Of a stretch of 8,424 nt of DNA, positions 1 to 6,408 are shown piece by piece; position 1 is the stretch's first letter; each line of letters begins with the position of its first letter. The position numbers and the translations under genes are program-made. The notes under the pieces were generated by a model. The model saw nothing but the letters and a program-made list of their open reading frames with translations. It was not told where the DNA came from and searched no databases. Location: positions 1-8,424 of the forward strand of contig JAEWHO010000036.1 of assembly GCA_023387755.1 (NCBI GenBank), written 5' to 3'. Source of the DNA: Actinomycetes bacterium. Lineage in GTDB: Bacteria; Actinomycetota; Actinomycetes; Actinomycetales; Actinomycetaceae.

Positions 1-696
1 CGCCAGGATGGGGCTGTATCCTCTGCTCCCTACGGTTCTGCTTCGATCCTGCCCATCCCGTGGGCTTATCTGGCGTTGCTGGGGGCTGAGGGGCTGCGAG
101 CAGTCACCTCGACGGCGATCGCTTCAGCGAATTACATTGCGCAACGTCTCGACTCGTACTACCCGGTTCTGTACAAGGGACGCAACGATATGGTTGCGCA
201 CGAATGTATTCTCGATCTGCGTCCTTTGAAAGCGCAGACGGGGATTACCGTCGACGACGTCGCCAAGCGGCTCATGGACTATGGTTTCCACGCTCCGACT
301 ATGTCTTTCCCGGTGGCCGGTACCCTCATGGTTGAGCCGACCGAATCGGAAGACAAGGCAGAGCTGGATCGTTTCTGCGAAGCCATGATCATGATTCACG
401 GCGAAGCGATGAAGGTGCAGCGAGGAGAATGGCCCCGGGATGACAACCCGCTGGTTAACTCACCTCATACAGCACGGTGCGCGTTGTCAGGTGAGTGGGA
501 GCACCCCTACAGCCGAGAAGAAGCGGTGTACTCCGGGGCGCTGGCGGTTTCCGATCAGGGGGCCGACCAGGCAGCCTATGACGAGGCGGTGGCAACCAAG
601 TACTGGCCGCCGGTTCGCCGCATAGACGGCGCCTGGGGGGACCGGAACCTCACCTGTTCGTGCCCACCTCTTTCCGCCTACGCTGAGCAGGATTAG
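1..696 (+). CDS. gcvP: Glycine dehydrogenase (decarboxylating), P-protein, C-terminal part
   Basis: The PLP-dependent P-protein of the glycine cleavage system decarboxylates glycine and passes the aminomethyl group to the lipoyl arm of the H-protein in the cytoplasm. The window holds the last 231 residues, open to the left edge in frame 1 and ending at TAG 694-696. The family is about 950 residues long, so roughly three quarters, including the PLP-binding lysine, lies outside. Family motifs are visible in order: YGSASILPIPWAY near residues 11-23, GRNDMVAHECILDLRP near 60, DYGFHAPTMSFPV near 93, GTLMVEPTESE near 107, and KYWPPVRRIDGAWGDRNL near 200. The stretch before KYWPPV (about residues 178-199) looks somewhat longer than I recall for most homologues. 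A strong hairpin follows the stop, so this is probably the end of its transcript. Identification is confident from the motifs; nothing suggests decay. Confidence 0.95.
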   Translation, partial: RQDGAVSSAPYGSASILPIPWAYLALLGAEGLRAVTSTAIASANYIAQRLDSYYPVLYKGRNDMVAHECILDLRPLKAQTGITVDDVAKRLMDYGFHAPTMSFPVAGTLMVEPTESEDKAELDRFCEAMIMIHGEAMKVQRGEWPRDDNPLVNSPHTARCALSGEWEHPYSREEAVYSGALAVSDQGADQAAYDEAVATKYWPPVRRIDGAWGDRNLTCSCPPLSAYAEQD

Positions 697-712
697 ACGG
701 ACATATCCACCC

Positions 713-740
713 CGGTCGCTGTCCTTACCAGCGCCGACCG
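713..740 (+). terminator. Imperfect hairpin just after gcvP
   Basis: CGCTG (717-721) pairs with CAGCG (729-733) around a 7-base loop. The outer CGGT (713-716) can pair with ACCG (737-740), leaving a 3-base bulge. It sits immediately upstream of a much stronger hairpin and may be an accessory part of the gcvP terminator. It has no T-run. This is seen by eye only, and the terminator role is inferred. Confidence 0.25.
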
Positions 741-747
741 AAAAGCC

Positions 748-786
748 GCCAGCGGCCCGTGATCACCTCGATCACGGGCCGCTGGC
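748..786 (+). terminator. Strong 17-bp hairpin between gcvP and rpoD
   Basis: GCCAGCGGCCCGTGATC (748-764) and GATCACGGGCCGCTGGC (770-786) are perfect reverse complements around the 5-base loop ACCTC. No T-run follows on the plus strand, which is common for actinobacterial terminators. On the minus strand the stem is followed by a GGCTTTT sequence. It lies 51 bases after the gcvP stop and upstream of the rpoD promoter, so it most likely ends gcvP transcription and insulates rpoD. Confidence 0.75.
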
Positions 787-810
787 CACATCCCACGCTA
801 GTGTTGCGCG

Positions 811-839
811 CGTGAGTAATACGTAGTAGATTTTATAAT
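811..839 (+). promoter_or_regulatory. Likely rpoD promoter with consensus -10 box
   Basis: TATAAT at 834-839 is a perfect -10 hexamer, in an AT-rich patch (828-842) that stands out from its GC-rich surroundings. No good -35 is seen at standard spacing: 811-816 is CGTGAG, and the TTG-containing TTGCGC at 804-809 is 24 bases away, which is too far. Transcription would be expected to begin near 845-847, leaving a leader of about 53 bases before the preferred GTG start. Confidence 0.6.
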
Positions 840-843
840 TGTT

Positions 844-880
844 AGCGGCGGCCAACGGGCTGCCGCTTCTTTGTCTTTCT
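844..880 (+). promoter_or_regulatory. GC-rich hairpin plus T-rich tract in the rpoD leader
   Basis: AGCGGCGGCC (844-853) pairs with GGCTGCCGCT (858-867) around the loop AACG, giving ten pairs of which one is G-U. It is followed directly by the pyrimidine tract TCTTTGTCTTTCT (868-880). In form this is an intrinsic terminator or attenuator. However, the expected transcription start (about 845-847) falls at the base of the stem, so it may instead be a 5'-end stem-loop that stabilises the mRNA. The pairing is seen directly; the function is inferred. Confidence 0.45.
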
Positions 881-886
881 AAACGC

Positions 887-892
887 GAAAGG
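887..892 (+). promoter_or_regulatory. Ribosome binding site that sets the rpoD start
   Basis: GAAAGG lies 6 bases before the GTG at 899. The only start-like codon further upstream in frame, TTG at 839, overlaps the -10 box and has no Shine-Dalgarno sequence, so GTG 899 is preferred. Confidence 0.65.
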
Positions 893-898
893 TCGCCA

Positions 899-2647
899 GT
901 GACTGAAACGGCTAAGACATCCCCGAGCGCAACTACTGAAAAAAAGACTCCTTCCACTCCCGCTTCCCGCAAGGGTGCGGCGCGCACATCCGCCGCTAAG
1001 TCCAGCACCGCCGCAGCTGCGGCCAAGAAAAATGCATCGAAGAGCTCCACGGCTGGATCCACCAAGGTGTCCTCGGCGGCTTCAGCGAAAAAGGGGACAG
1101 CCAAGAAGATAGCGGACAAGAAAGAAACTACTGCTAGTAACTCCGCGGGGGCTGCGAAAACACCCGCCAGGAAGAAGGGGGCTGCAACAAAGGGAGCCGC
1201 GGCAACGAAGAAAACTGCCGCAGCTCCCAAGACAACCGAGGCAAAGAAAGCATCGGCCGCGAAAAAGGGAGCCGGGGCAAAGAAGAGCGCGCCTAAGAAC
1301 AAAGCCACGACCACCGCCACTGCGAAAACCAAGGCTGCCGGGGCGAAAGAGAGCGCAGCCAGCGCTAAGAAAGCGGGCCCGGCAGGGGGTACTGCTAAGA
1401 AGAAGGCGAATGCCGCGAAGGCTGCCAAGCCGGATAAGACAGCCATCCAGGCGGATGCAGAAGAAATCGAGGACGAGGAGCTCGAAGATTCGGCTCTGTC
1501 CCCAGATATCGATCTGGAGGATGAGGATCTCGATGACCTCGAAGACTCGGGCGAGTCGGCTGATTCGGCCGATGACGATGATGAAGATGACGAAGACGAC
1601 GAGGACGACGAAGACGAGGGCGAAGAGGAGTCCATTAGTCCCGCCGCTGAGGCTAAGAAGAAGTCGAACGACACGAGCTTCGTCGTCTCCGACCGTGACG
1701 ATGACGGACCCGCCCAGAAGGTCGTGACCGCGGGTGCTACTGCCGATCCAGTTAAGGACTACCTCAAACAGATTGGTAAAGTCGCGCTGCTGACCGCTGA
1801 ACAGGAAGTTGAACTTGCCAAGCGAATTGAAGCGGGCCTCTTCGCCGAAGATATGCTCACGCGCGAGGGCGATGACATAGAGCGCAAGTATAAGCGCGAA
1901 CTCATGTGGATCGCCGCTGATGGACGGGATGCTAAAAACCACCTGTTGGAAGCCAACTTGCGTTTGGTGGTCTCGTTAGCGAAGCGGTACACCGGCCGCG
2001 GAATGCTGTTCCTCGACCTCATTCAGGAAGGAAACCTCGGCCTGATCCGAGCGGTAGAAAAATTCGACTACACCAAGGGCTACAAATTCTCCACCTACGC
2101 AACCTGGTGGATCCGCCAGGCGATTACTCGCGCCATGGCAGACCAAGCGCGCACGATCCGCATCCCGGTGCATATGGTTGAGGTTATTAATAAGCTGGCT
2201 CGGGTCCAGCGGCAGATGCTCCAAGACCTTGGCCGGGAACCCACTCCGGAGGAATTGGCCGAAGAGCTGGATATGACACCTGAGAAGGTAGTAGAGGTCC
2301 AGAAGTATGGTCGCGAGCCCATCTCTCTGCATACACCGCTAGGTGAGGACGGAGATTCGGAATTCGGTGATCTGATTGAGGATTCAGAAGCCATCGTGCC
2401 CGCCGACGCTGTCTCCTTCCTCATGCTGCAAGAACAGCTACATGCGGTACTGGACACCCTGTCCGAACGGGAAGCGGGCGTTATTGCGATGCGCTTTGGG
2501 TTGAACGATGGGCAGCCGAAGACGTTAGACGAAATCGGTAAAGTCTACGGCGTCACGCGGGAGCGGATCCGGCAGATCGAGTCCAAGACTATGTCTAAGC
2601 TGCGCCACCCATCCCGGTCGCAAGTTCTGCGCGACTACCTTGACTAA
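899..2647 (+). CDS. sigA: Primary RNA polymerase sigma factor SigA/RpoD (HrdB type)
   Basis: This is the essential housekeeping sigma factor that recruits RNA polymerase core to -10/-35 promoters. From GTG 899 it is 582 residues. Residues 1-185 are a low-complexity Lys/Ala/Ser/Thr tail and 186-244 are strongly acidic, with 16 consecutive Asp/Glu at 225-240. The conserved part starts near 283 with DPVKDYLKQIGKVALL (region 1.2). Region 2 follows: NLRLVVSLAKRY near 353, DLIQEGNLGLIRAVEKFDY near 373 and YATWWIRQAITRA near 400. PISLHTPLGEDGDS, the HrdB-style 3.2 linker, comes next, and then the region 4.2 helix-turn-helix TLDEIGKVYGVTRERIRQIE near 542. The C-terminus HPSRSQVLRDYLD is typical of actinobacterial primary sigma factors, which separates it from SigB-like paralogues together with the long N-terminal extension. 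It is flanked by strong hairpins, so it is probably monocistronic. The start choice is less certain than the identity. Confidence 0.97.
   Translation: MTETAKTSPSATTEKKTPSTPASRKGAARTSAAKSSTAAAAAKKNASKSSTAGSTKVSSAASAKKGTAKKIADKKETTASNSAGAAKTPARKKGAATKGAAATKKTAAAPKTTEAKKASAAKKGAGAKKSAPKNKATTTATAKTKAAGAKESAASAKKAGPAGGTAKKKANAAKAAKPDKTAIQADAEEIEDEELEDSALSPDIDLEDEDLDDLEDSGESADSADDDDEDDEDDEDDEDEGEEESISPAAEAKKKSNDTSFVVSDRDDDGPAQKVVTAGATADPVKDYLKQIGKVALLTAEQEVELAKRIEAGLFAEDMLTREGDDIERKYKRELMWIAADGRDAKNHLLEANLRLVVSLAKRYTGRGMLFLDLIQEGNLGLIRAVEKFDYTKGYKFSTYATWWIRQAITRAMADQARTIRIPVHMVEVINKLARVQRQMLQDLGREPTPEELAEELDMTPEKVVEVQKYGREPISLHTPLGEDGDSEFGDLIEDSEAIVPADAVSFLMLQEQLHAVLDTLSEREAGVIAMRFGLNDGQPKTLDEIGKVYGVTRERIRQIESKTMSKLRHPSRSQVLRDYLD
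1571..1618 (+). repeat. GAN trinucleotide run coding an Asp/Glu block
   Basis: Sixteen consecutive GAT/GAC/GAA/GAG codons encode residues 225-240 of the sigma factor. The units are imperfect because third positions vary. Length changes by slippage would stay in frame and only lengthen or shorten the acidic tract. Confidence 0.7.
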
Positions 2648-2695
2648 GGTGCAGTTAACCAGCGGGGAAATGCCTGCGGGATTCCGCATTTAATA

Positions 2696-2730
2696 GTCGA
2701 GCGGCCCACCTTCTAGGTGGGCCGCTCGAC
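2696..2730. terminator. 15-bp bidirectional hairpin between convergent rpoD and the small zinc protein gene
   Basis: GTCGAGCGGCCCACC (2696-2710) and GGTGGGCCGCTCGAC (2716-2730) are perfect complements around the loop TTCTA. It lies 48 bases after the rpoD stop and 14 bases beyond the stop of the minus-strand gene, so it probably terminates both. On the minus strand it is followed by the AT-rich TATTAAAT; on the plus strand there is no T-run. A weaker small hairpin (2675-2688, TGCGG/CCGCA) lies just upstream. Confidence 0.8.
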
Positions 2731-2744
2731 GTGAGAACAGGGGC

Positions 2745-2954
2745 TTATTCGCCGTCGGGGATGGTTTCATCCCGCAAAATAGTCGCCTGACCAGCTAGGG
2801 AATCCGAGAACTCGCGTGAATGATGGCCGCAGAAAAACAGCTTGCCGGTCCTCAAGCCGTAAACGACGCGGGCCTGCGCGCCGCATGCATCACAGCGGTC
2901 CTGCGCCGTCAACGGAGCAATCTCATGAAGTGCAGATACGGTTGTTGCTGTCAT
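2745..2954 (-). CDS. Small DUF7455-type zinc-ribbon-like protein, function unknown
   Basis: This 69-residue protein begins MTATTVSALHEIAPLTAQDRC. It has a CDACG knuckle (C21, C24) and a second cluster FCGHH (C42, H44/H45), about 17 residues apart, which is the pattern of a single small zinc-binding fold. No signal peptide or membrane segment is seen. The N-terminal MTAT and the LTAxDRCDxCGAQA...FCGHH layout match the short actinobacterial family annotated as DUF7455, which often sits beside the primary sigma factor gene, as here. The start is ATG 2952-2954, with GGAG upstream but only 2 bases from the ATG, an unusually short spacing; homologous N-termini support this start. It is convergent with rpoD across a shared hairpin and divergent from parE. 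Its molecular role is not known; RNA polymerase or nucleic-acid contact would be a guess. Confidence 0.85.
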   Translation of the reverse strand: MTATTVSALHEIAPLTAQDRCDACGAQARVVYGLRTGKLFFCGHHSREFSDSLAGQATILRDETIPDGE

Positions 2955-3059
2955 GACTCCATCACATCATGGGTGGGTGCTGCAGACCTGATCGGCTCGC
3001 TCAACTTCGCGGAGGGCTGAACCAGCGCGCCCCTCACGGTTTGTGTCGGAGGTGTGTTC

Positions 3060-3073
3060 TAGCATCGATTGTG
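3060..3073 (+). promoter_or_regulatory. Possible -10 box giving a leaderless parE mRNA
   Basis: TAGCAT (3060-3065) resembles a -10 element and is 7 bases before the in-frame GTG at 3073, the spacing expected when transcription starts at the initiation codon. No convincing -35 is seen. GGAGGTG at 3048-3054 looks like a Shine-Dalgarno sequence but is 18 bases from this GTG, too far for normal use. Confidence 0.3.
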
Positions 3074-5169
3074 TGAGTTCTTCAGCGTATACCGCGCGGC
3101 ACCTGCAGGTCCTTGAGGGGCTGGAAGCAGTACGTAAGCGGCCGGGTATGTACATTGGTTCCACCGACGCACGTGGGCTTATGCACTGCGTTTGGGAAAT
3201 CATTGACAACGGTGTTGATGAGGCCTTGGCCGGGCATGCTACGCGGATCGACGTGATTCTCCACGACGATGACTCCGTAGAAGTGCAGGATAATGGGCGC
3301 GGAATTCCCGTCGACACGGTGGGGGATACTGGCCTATCGGGGGTGGAGGTTGTCTTCACTAAGCTTCATGCGGGAGGTAAGTTCGGGGGCGGCTCATATG
3401 CCGTTTCTGGCGGCCTGCACGGCGTTGGTGCCAGCGTGGTTAACGCTTTATCCTGTCGGCTCGATGTTGAGGTGGACCGAGGTGGCACTACCCATGCGAT
3501 GAGTTTTCGGCGTGGGGAGCCAGGGGAGTTTAAAGCCTCCAGAAATCCCAGCCCACAGGACACCTTTACACCGTTCACGACAACCTCACACTTGCGGACC
3601 TTTGGTCGAATTGCGAAGAAGAAAACTGGCACGCGGGTCCGTTTCTGGCCCGACCGGCAAATCTTCCCAAGCAGTGAACAGCTTGACCTGGACACCATCG
3701 TGCAACGGGCCAGGCAGACGTCCTTTCTCATCCCGGGGCTCACCATTACCGTCTCGGATCGGCGCCAAGGGGAGAGCCAGGTTGAGGAATTTCGCCACGA
3801 CGGCGGCGTTGTCGATTTCGTGGAATATCTCAGCCATGACTCCGCCGTCACCGACATTTGGCACTTGCGCGAGGTACGTACCTTCACTGAGACGGTCCAG
3901 CAGCTCGATACGCGCGGCAGGCTGAAGCCCAAAGATATTGAACGCGATTGCCAGATCGATATTGCCCTGCGTTGGGGGCAGGGTTTTGAAACGACTGTGC
4001 GGAGTTTCGTTAATATTATTGCCACCCCTAAAGGGGGCACCCATATTCAGGGTTTTGAACAGGGATTGGTGAAAGCGATCCGTCGGGCTATCGATGGGAA
4101 TGCCCGGCGTATTAAATACACGGCCAAGGATCCGCGTATTGAAAAAGATGATATCCTCGCGGGCCTCACCGCCGTGGTTACTGTATCGCTGGCAGAACCC
4201 CAATTCGAAGGTCAAACCAAGGAAATTCTCGGCACGCCGGCGGTCCGGTCGATGGTAGCCGGCGTCGTCGACGAAGGGCTGGAGGCAATCTTCAACTCCA
4301 ATGCCCGCGATACGAAAACCCAAACAACTGCGGTGTTGGAGAAAATCGTCGGGGAGATGCGAGCGCGGGTGTCGGCCCGGATGCATAAGGAGATCTCCCG
4401 GCGCAAGAACGCGCTCGAGTCATCGACCTTGCCGGCCAAACTCGCGGATTGCCGGACCCGGAGCGTCGAAGAATCCGAGCTCTTTATTGTGGAGGGCGAT
4501 TCGGCTCTCGGAACGGCAAAGCTAGCGCGGACCTCCGAGTTCCAGGCGTTACTTCCTATTCGAGGAAAGATCCTCAACGTCCAGAAAGCCACCCCGACGG
4601 AGATCCTTAAAAACGTCGAGTGTTCTACCATCATCCAGGTGATCGGGGCGGGGTCCGGCCGCACGTTCGACTTGGACGCCGCCCGGTACGGCAAGATCAT
4701 TCTGATGACCGATGCTGACGTGGACGGTGCCCATATCCGCACCCTCCTACTTACCCTCTTCTTTCGCTATATGCGCCCCTTGGTTGAGGCCGGGCGCGTC
4801 TATGCCGCCGTGCCGCCGCTTTTCCGGGTTGACATTAATGCAAAAGGACGCCGCGCGCGGGAAGTGAAATATGTGTACTCTGACGCGGAGCTTGAACGCC
4901 TCTTGGCGCAGCTTGAAAAACAGGGCCGCACATATAAAGAACCGATCCAGCGCTATAAGGGTTTGGGGGAGATGGACGCAGACCAGCTGGCGGAGACCAC
5001 GATGGATCCAGCCCATCGCACGCTGCGTCGCATATCCATGGCTGATGAACAGGCGCTGATCGAGGCGGAGCGGGTCTTCGAATTGTTGATGGGATCCCAG
5101 GTTGCGCCTCGGCGAGATTTTATTGTCGCCGGAGCTGGTGAGGTGACCGCCGAAACGATTGATGCGTAG
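3073..5169 (+). CDS. parE: DNA topoisomerase IV subunit B (ParE-type GHKL ATPase)
   Basis: This is the ATPase subunit of the type IIA topoisomerase that, with ParC, decatenates replicated chromosomes. From GTG 3073 it is 698 residues, the usual length for actinobacterial ParE and without the long TOPRIM insert of some GyrB proteins. The GHKL ATPase motifs are WEIIDN (E42, N46), DNGRGIP (D73) and GGLHGVG (113-119), and the transducer QTK loop is near 381-383. The TOPRIM domain has VEGDSALGTAK (E474) and MTDADVDGAHI (D547, D549, D551), the metal-binding acidic residues. QRYKGLGEM is near 626. The EGDSALGTAKLAR wording, rather than EGDSAGGSAKQGR, favours the actinobacterial topoisomerase IV type over the chromosomal gyrB, and parC lies downstream. 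Starts at GTG 3043 or 3052 would add 10 or 7 residues; 3073 gives MSSSAYTARHLQVLEGLE, which fits homologues best. Confidence 0.92.
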   Translation: MSSSAYTARHLQVLEGLEAVRKRPGMYIGSTDARGLMHCVWEIIDNGVDEALAGHATRIDVILHDDDSVEVQDNGRGIPVDTVGDTGLSGVEVVFTKLHAGGKFGGGSYAVSGGLHGVGASVVNALSCRLDVEVDRGGTTHAMSFRRGEPGEFKASRNPSPQDTFTPFTTTSHLRTFGRIAKKKTGTRVRFWPDRQIFPSSEQLDLDTIVQRARQTSFLIPGLTITVSDRRQGESQVEEFRHDGGVVDFVEYLSHDSAVTDIWHLREVRTFTETVQQLDTRGRLKPKDIERDCQIDIALRWGQGFETTVRSFVNIIATPKGGTHIQGFEQGLVKAIRRAIDGNARRIKYTAKDPRIEKDDILAGLTAVVTVSLAEPQFEGQTKEILGTPAVRSMVAGVVDEGLEAIFNSNARDTKTQTTAVLEKIVGEMRARVSARMHKEISRRKNALESSTLPAKLADCRTRSVEESELFIVEGDSALGTAKLARTSEFQALLPIRGKILNVQKATPTEILKNVECSTIIQVIGAGSGRTFDLDAARYGKIILMTDADVDGAHIRTLLLTLFFRYMRPLVEAGRVYAAVPPLFRVDINAKGRRAREVKYVYSDAELERLLAQLEKQGRTYKEPIQRYKGLGEMDADQLAETTMDPAHRTLRRISMADEQALIEAERVFELLMGSQVAPRRDFIVAGAGEVTAETIDA

Positions 5170-5176
5170 ATCAGGG

Positions 5177-5206
5177 TTAGCGGGCGTAAGGCGCGGCCGT
5201 TATGCT
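5177..5206 (+). promoter_or_regulatory. Weak candidate promoter upstream of the GNAT gene
   Basis: TATGCT (5201-5206) is a partial -10 match, with TTAGCG (5177-5182) at 18-base spacing as a poor -35. No hairpin terminator is visible in the 75 bases between parE and this gene, so co-transcription from parE is equally possible. Confidence 0.25.
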
Positions 5207-5234
5207 AGGGCGTGTCCGGTAACGAGAGGTCATC

Positions 5235-5239
5235 AAGGT
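5235..5239 (+). promoter_or_regulatory. Ribosome binding site of the GNAT gene
   Basis: AAGGT lies 5 bases before GTG 5245 and supports that start, although it produces an N-terminal extension ahead of the first acetyltransferase domain. The alternative in-frame TTG at 5356 has no comparable site. Confidence 0.5.
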
Positions 5240-5244
5240 AGTTC

Positions 5245-6375
5245 GTGAATCACGAGAATCCCGCCCAGCATACTGACAGAGGCTACGACCAGGGGCAGAC
5301 AGTTCACGATCTAAGTGAACGACACCCACTGGGGCGCGGCTCGATATTCGCACGCTTGGCAGCCGCTAGGCGAGAACGGCGGACGCAGGCTGCGGAAGTA
5401 TCGGCGCGGCACCCCCTCGCCGGAAACCTGCGGTGGCGGGATCTCAGCAGTGCCGATACCCCGGCATTAATCAGCTTGATAAAAGAGGTTGAGGAATCCG
5501 AAAATCCGCCCTTCCGCACCACCGCCCAGGAAGTGCGTGAACTATTCGACCCGGGCTACCGGATTGCGTGTCGGGGTGGGTTTGACGACGACGGCCTCCT
5601 GCGCGCCTACGCCCTTGTGAGGGTAGCTGAAGACGAACTGCCCTACGCTGTTGCCACTCTCTCCGGCGCTGTCCATCCCGTCCTGCGCGACCAGCGGCTT
5701 GGCAGGGATATGCTGCAATGGCAGATCGAAGCCGGCAAAGCCATCCTGGTTGACCTCGACCGTGACGTGCCCGCTTATATCCAGGTGCATGTGGAGTCGG
5801 GACAAGAAGATATTGCCGATATGTTGCAACGCCACGGTTTTAGCGAGCACGGAGTAGTCACGCAGCTGCGGGGCAACCTGCAGCAGACGCTGCCGCCGTT
5901 AAACCTGCCCGCCCATATCCGCCTGGAACCGTGGCGGCCCGAACTGGATACCGAAGTGCGCCGCGCCCATGACGCGGCTTTCGCGCAATCAGAATCTACC
6001 ACCACAGTTAATGACGCGGAGTGGGCACGGGTAGCGGCCCGAGTCATGCCGCAGTGGTCATACGTGGCGATGGATCGCTCCACCGACCGCCCCCAGGTTG
6101 CCGGCTACGTGCTCGCCTCCCAATGGGAAGAAGACTGGGAAGCACTCGGCTGGACCGAAGGCTATATTGAAGCGCTGGGCGTCCGTAAAGAATGGCGCGG
6201 TCAGGGGGTTGCCATCGGCCTGCTGACTTCCTGTATGAAATCCATGGCGGCCAGCGGTATGCAATACGTCGGACTCGATACGGATAGCGCCACCCCTACT
6301 GGGGCGAGCGTCATATTCGAAGCGCTCCATTTTGAGCCGACACACACCACACGGCAGTACATTCTCGCGCTGTGA
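5245..6375 (+). CDS. Tandem GNAT-family N-acetyltransferase, substrate unknown
   Basis: This 376-residue cytoplasmic protein has two GNAT-like halves, a layout also seen in mycothiol synthase (MshD). Transfer of an acyl group from acyl-CoA to an amine is expected. Residues 1-60 are a polar, Arg-rich extension with two similar segments, SERHPLGRG (24-32) and SARHPLAGN (53-61). The first domain runs about 62-220; its acetyl-CoA loop, around DQRLGRDM (Q150, G153), is degenerate. The second domain, about 225-376, has a better P-loop RGQGVA (318-323) following GVRKEW, and a motif-B region GLDTDSATPTGASVIFEALHF near the end, so this half is probably the catalytic one. GTG 5245 is chosen from its ribosome binding site. 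It follows parE by 75 bases on the same strand and may be read from it. There is no evidence tying it to topoisomerase function, and calling it MshD is not justified from sequence alone. Confidence 0.85.
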   Translation: MNHENPAQHTDRGYDQGQTVHDLSERHPLGRGSIFARLAAARRERRTQAAEVSARHPLAGNLRWRDLSSADTPALISLIKEVEESENPPFRTTAQEVRELFDPGYRIACRGGFDDDGLLRAYALVRVAEDELPYAVATLSGAVHPVLRDQRLGRDMLQWQIEAGKAILVDLDRDVPAYIQVHVESGQEDIADMLQRHGFSEHGVVTQLRGNLQQTLPPLNLPAHIRLEPWRPELDTEVRRAHDAAFAQSESTTTVNDAEWARVAARVMPQWSYVAMDRSTDRPQVAGYVLASQWEEDWEALGWTEGYIEALGVRKEWRGQGVAIGLLTSCMKSMAASGMQYVGLDTDSATPTGASVIFEALHFEPTHTTRQYILAL

Positions 6376-6408
6376 AGCACGCTCCGCGGCAGCAATAAGG
6401 GAGCTGTA

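Noticed and set aside
839..898. Upstream TTG start adding 20 residues to the sigma factor
   Set aside because: The TTG overlaps the consensus -10 box, the added residues come from the leader hairpin, and a ribosome binding site sits correctly before GTG 899.
772..1674. Minus-strand ORF of 300 codons with long poly-Ser and Ala/Phe runs
   Set aside because: It is the antisense of the Lys/Ala and Asp/Glu coding region of the sigma factor; the Ser runs come from the GAN repeat read backwards. It also crosses the terminator and promoter region and has no family resemblance.
3043..3072. GTG 3043 or GTG 3052 as parE start
   Set aside because: No ribosome binding site precedes 3043, and the one near 3052 overlaps the codon. 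The added residues SEVCSSIDC do not resemble ParE N-termini, whereas 3073 gives a typical one. Not fully excluded.
3366..4386. Minus-strand ORFs of 224 and 266 codons inside parE
   Set aside because: They lie antisense to strongly conserved ATPase-domain coding sequence, overlap each other in different frames, and show no recognisable motifs.
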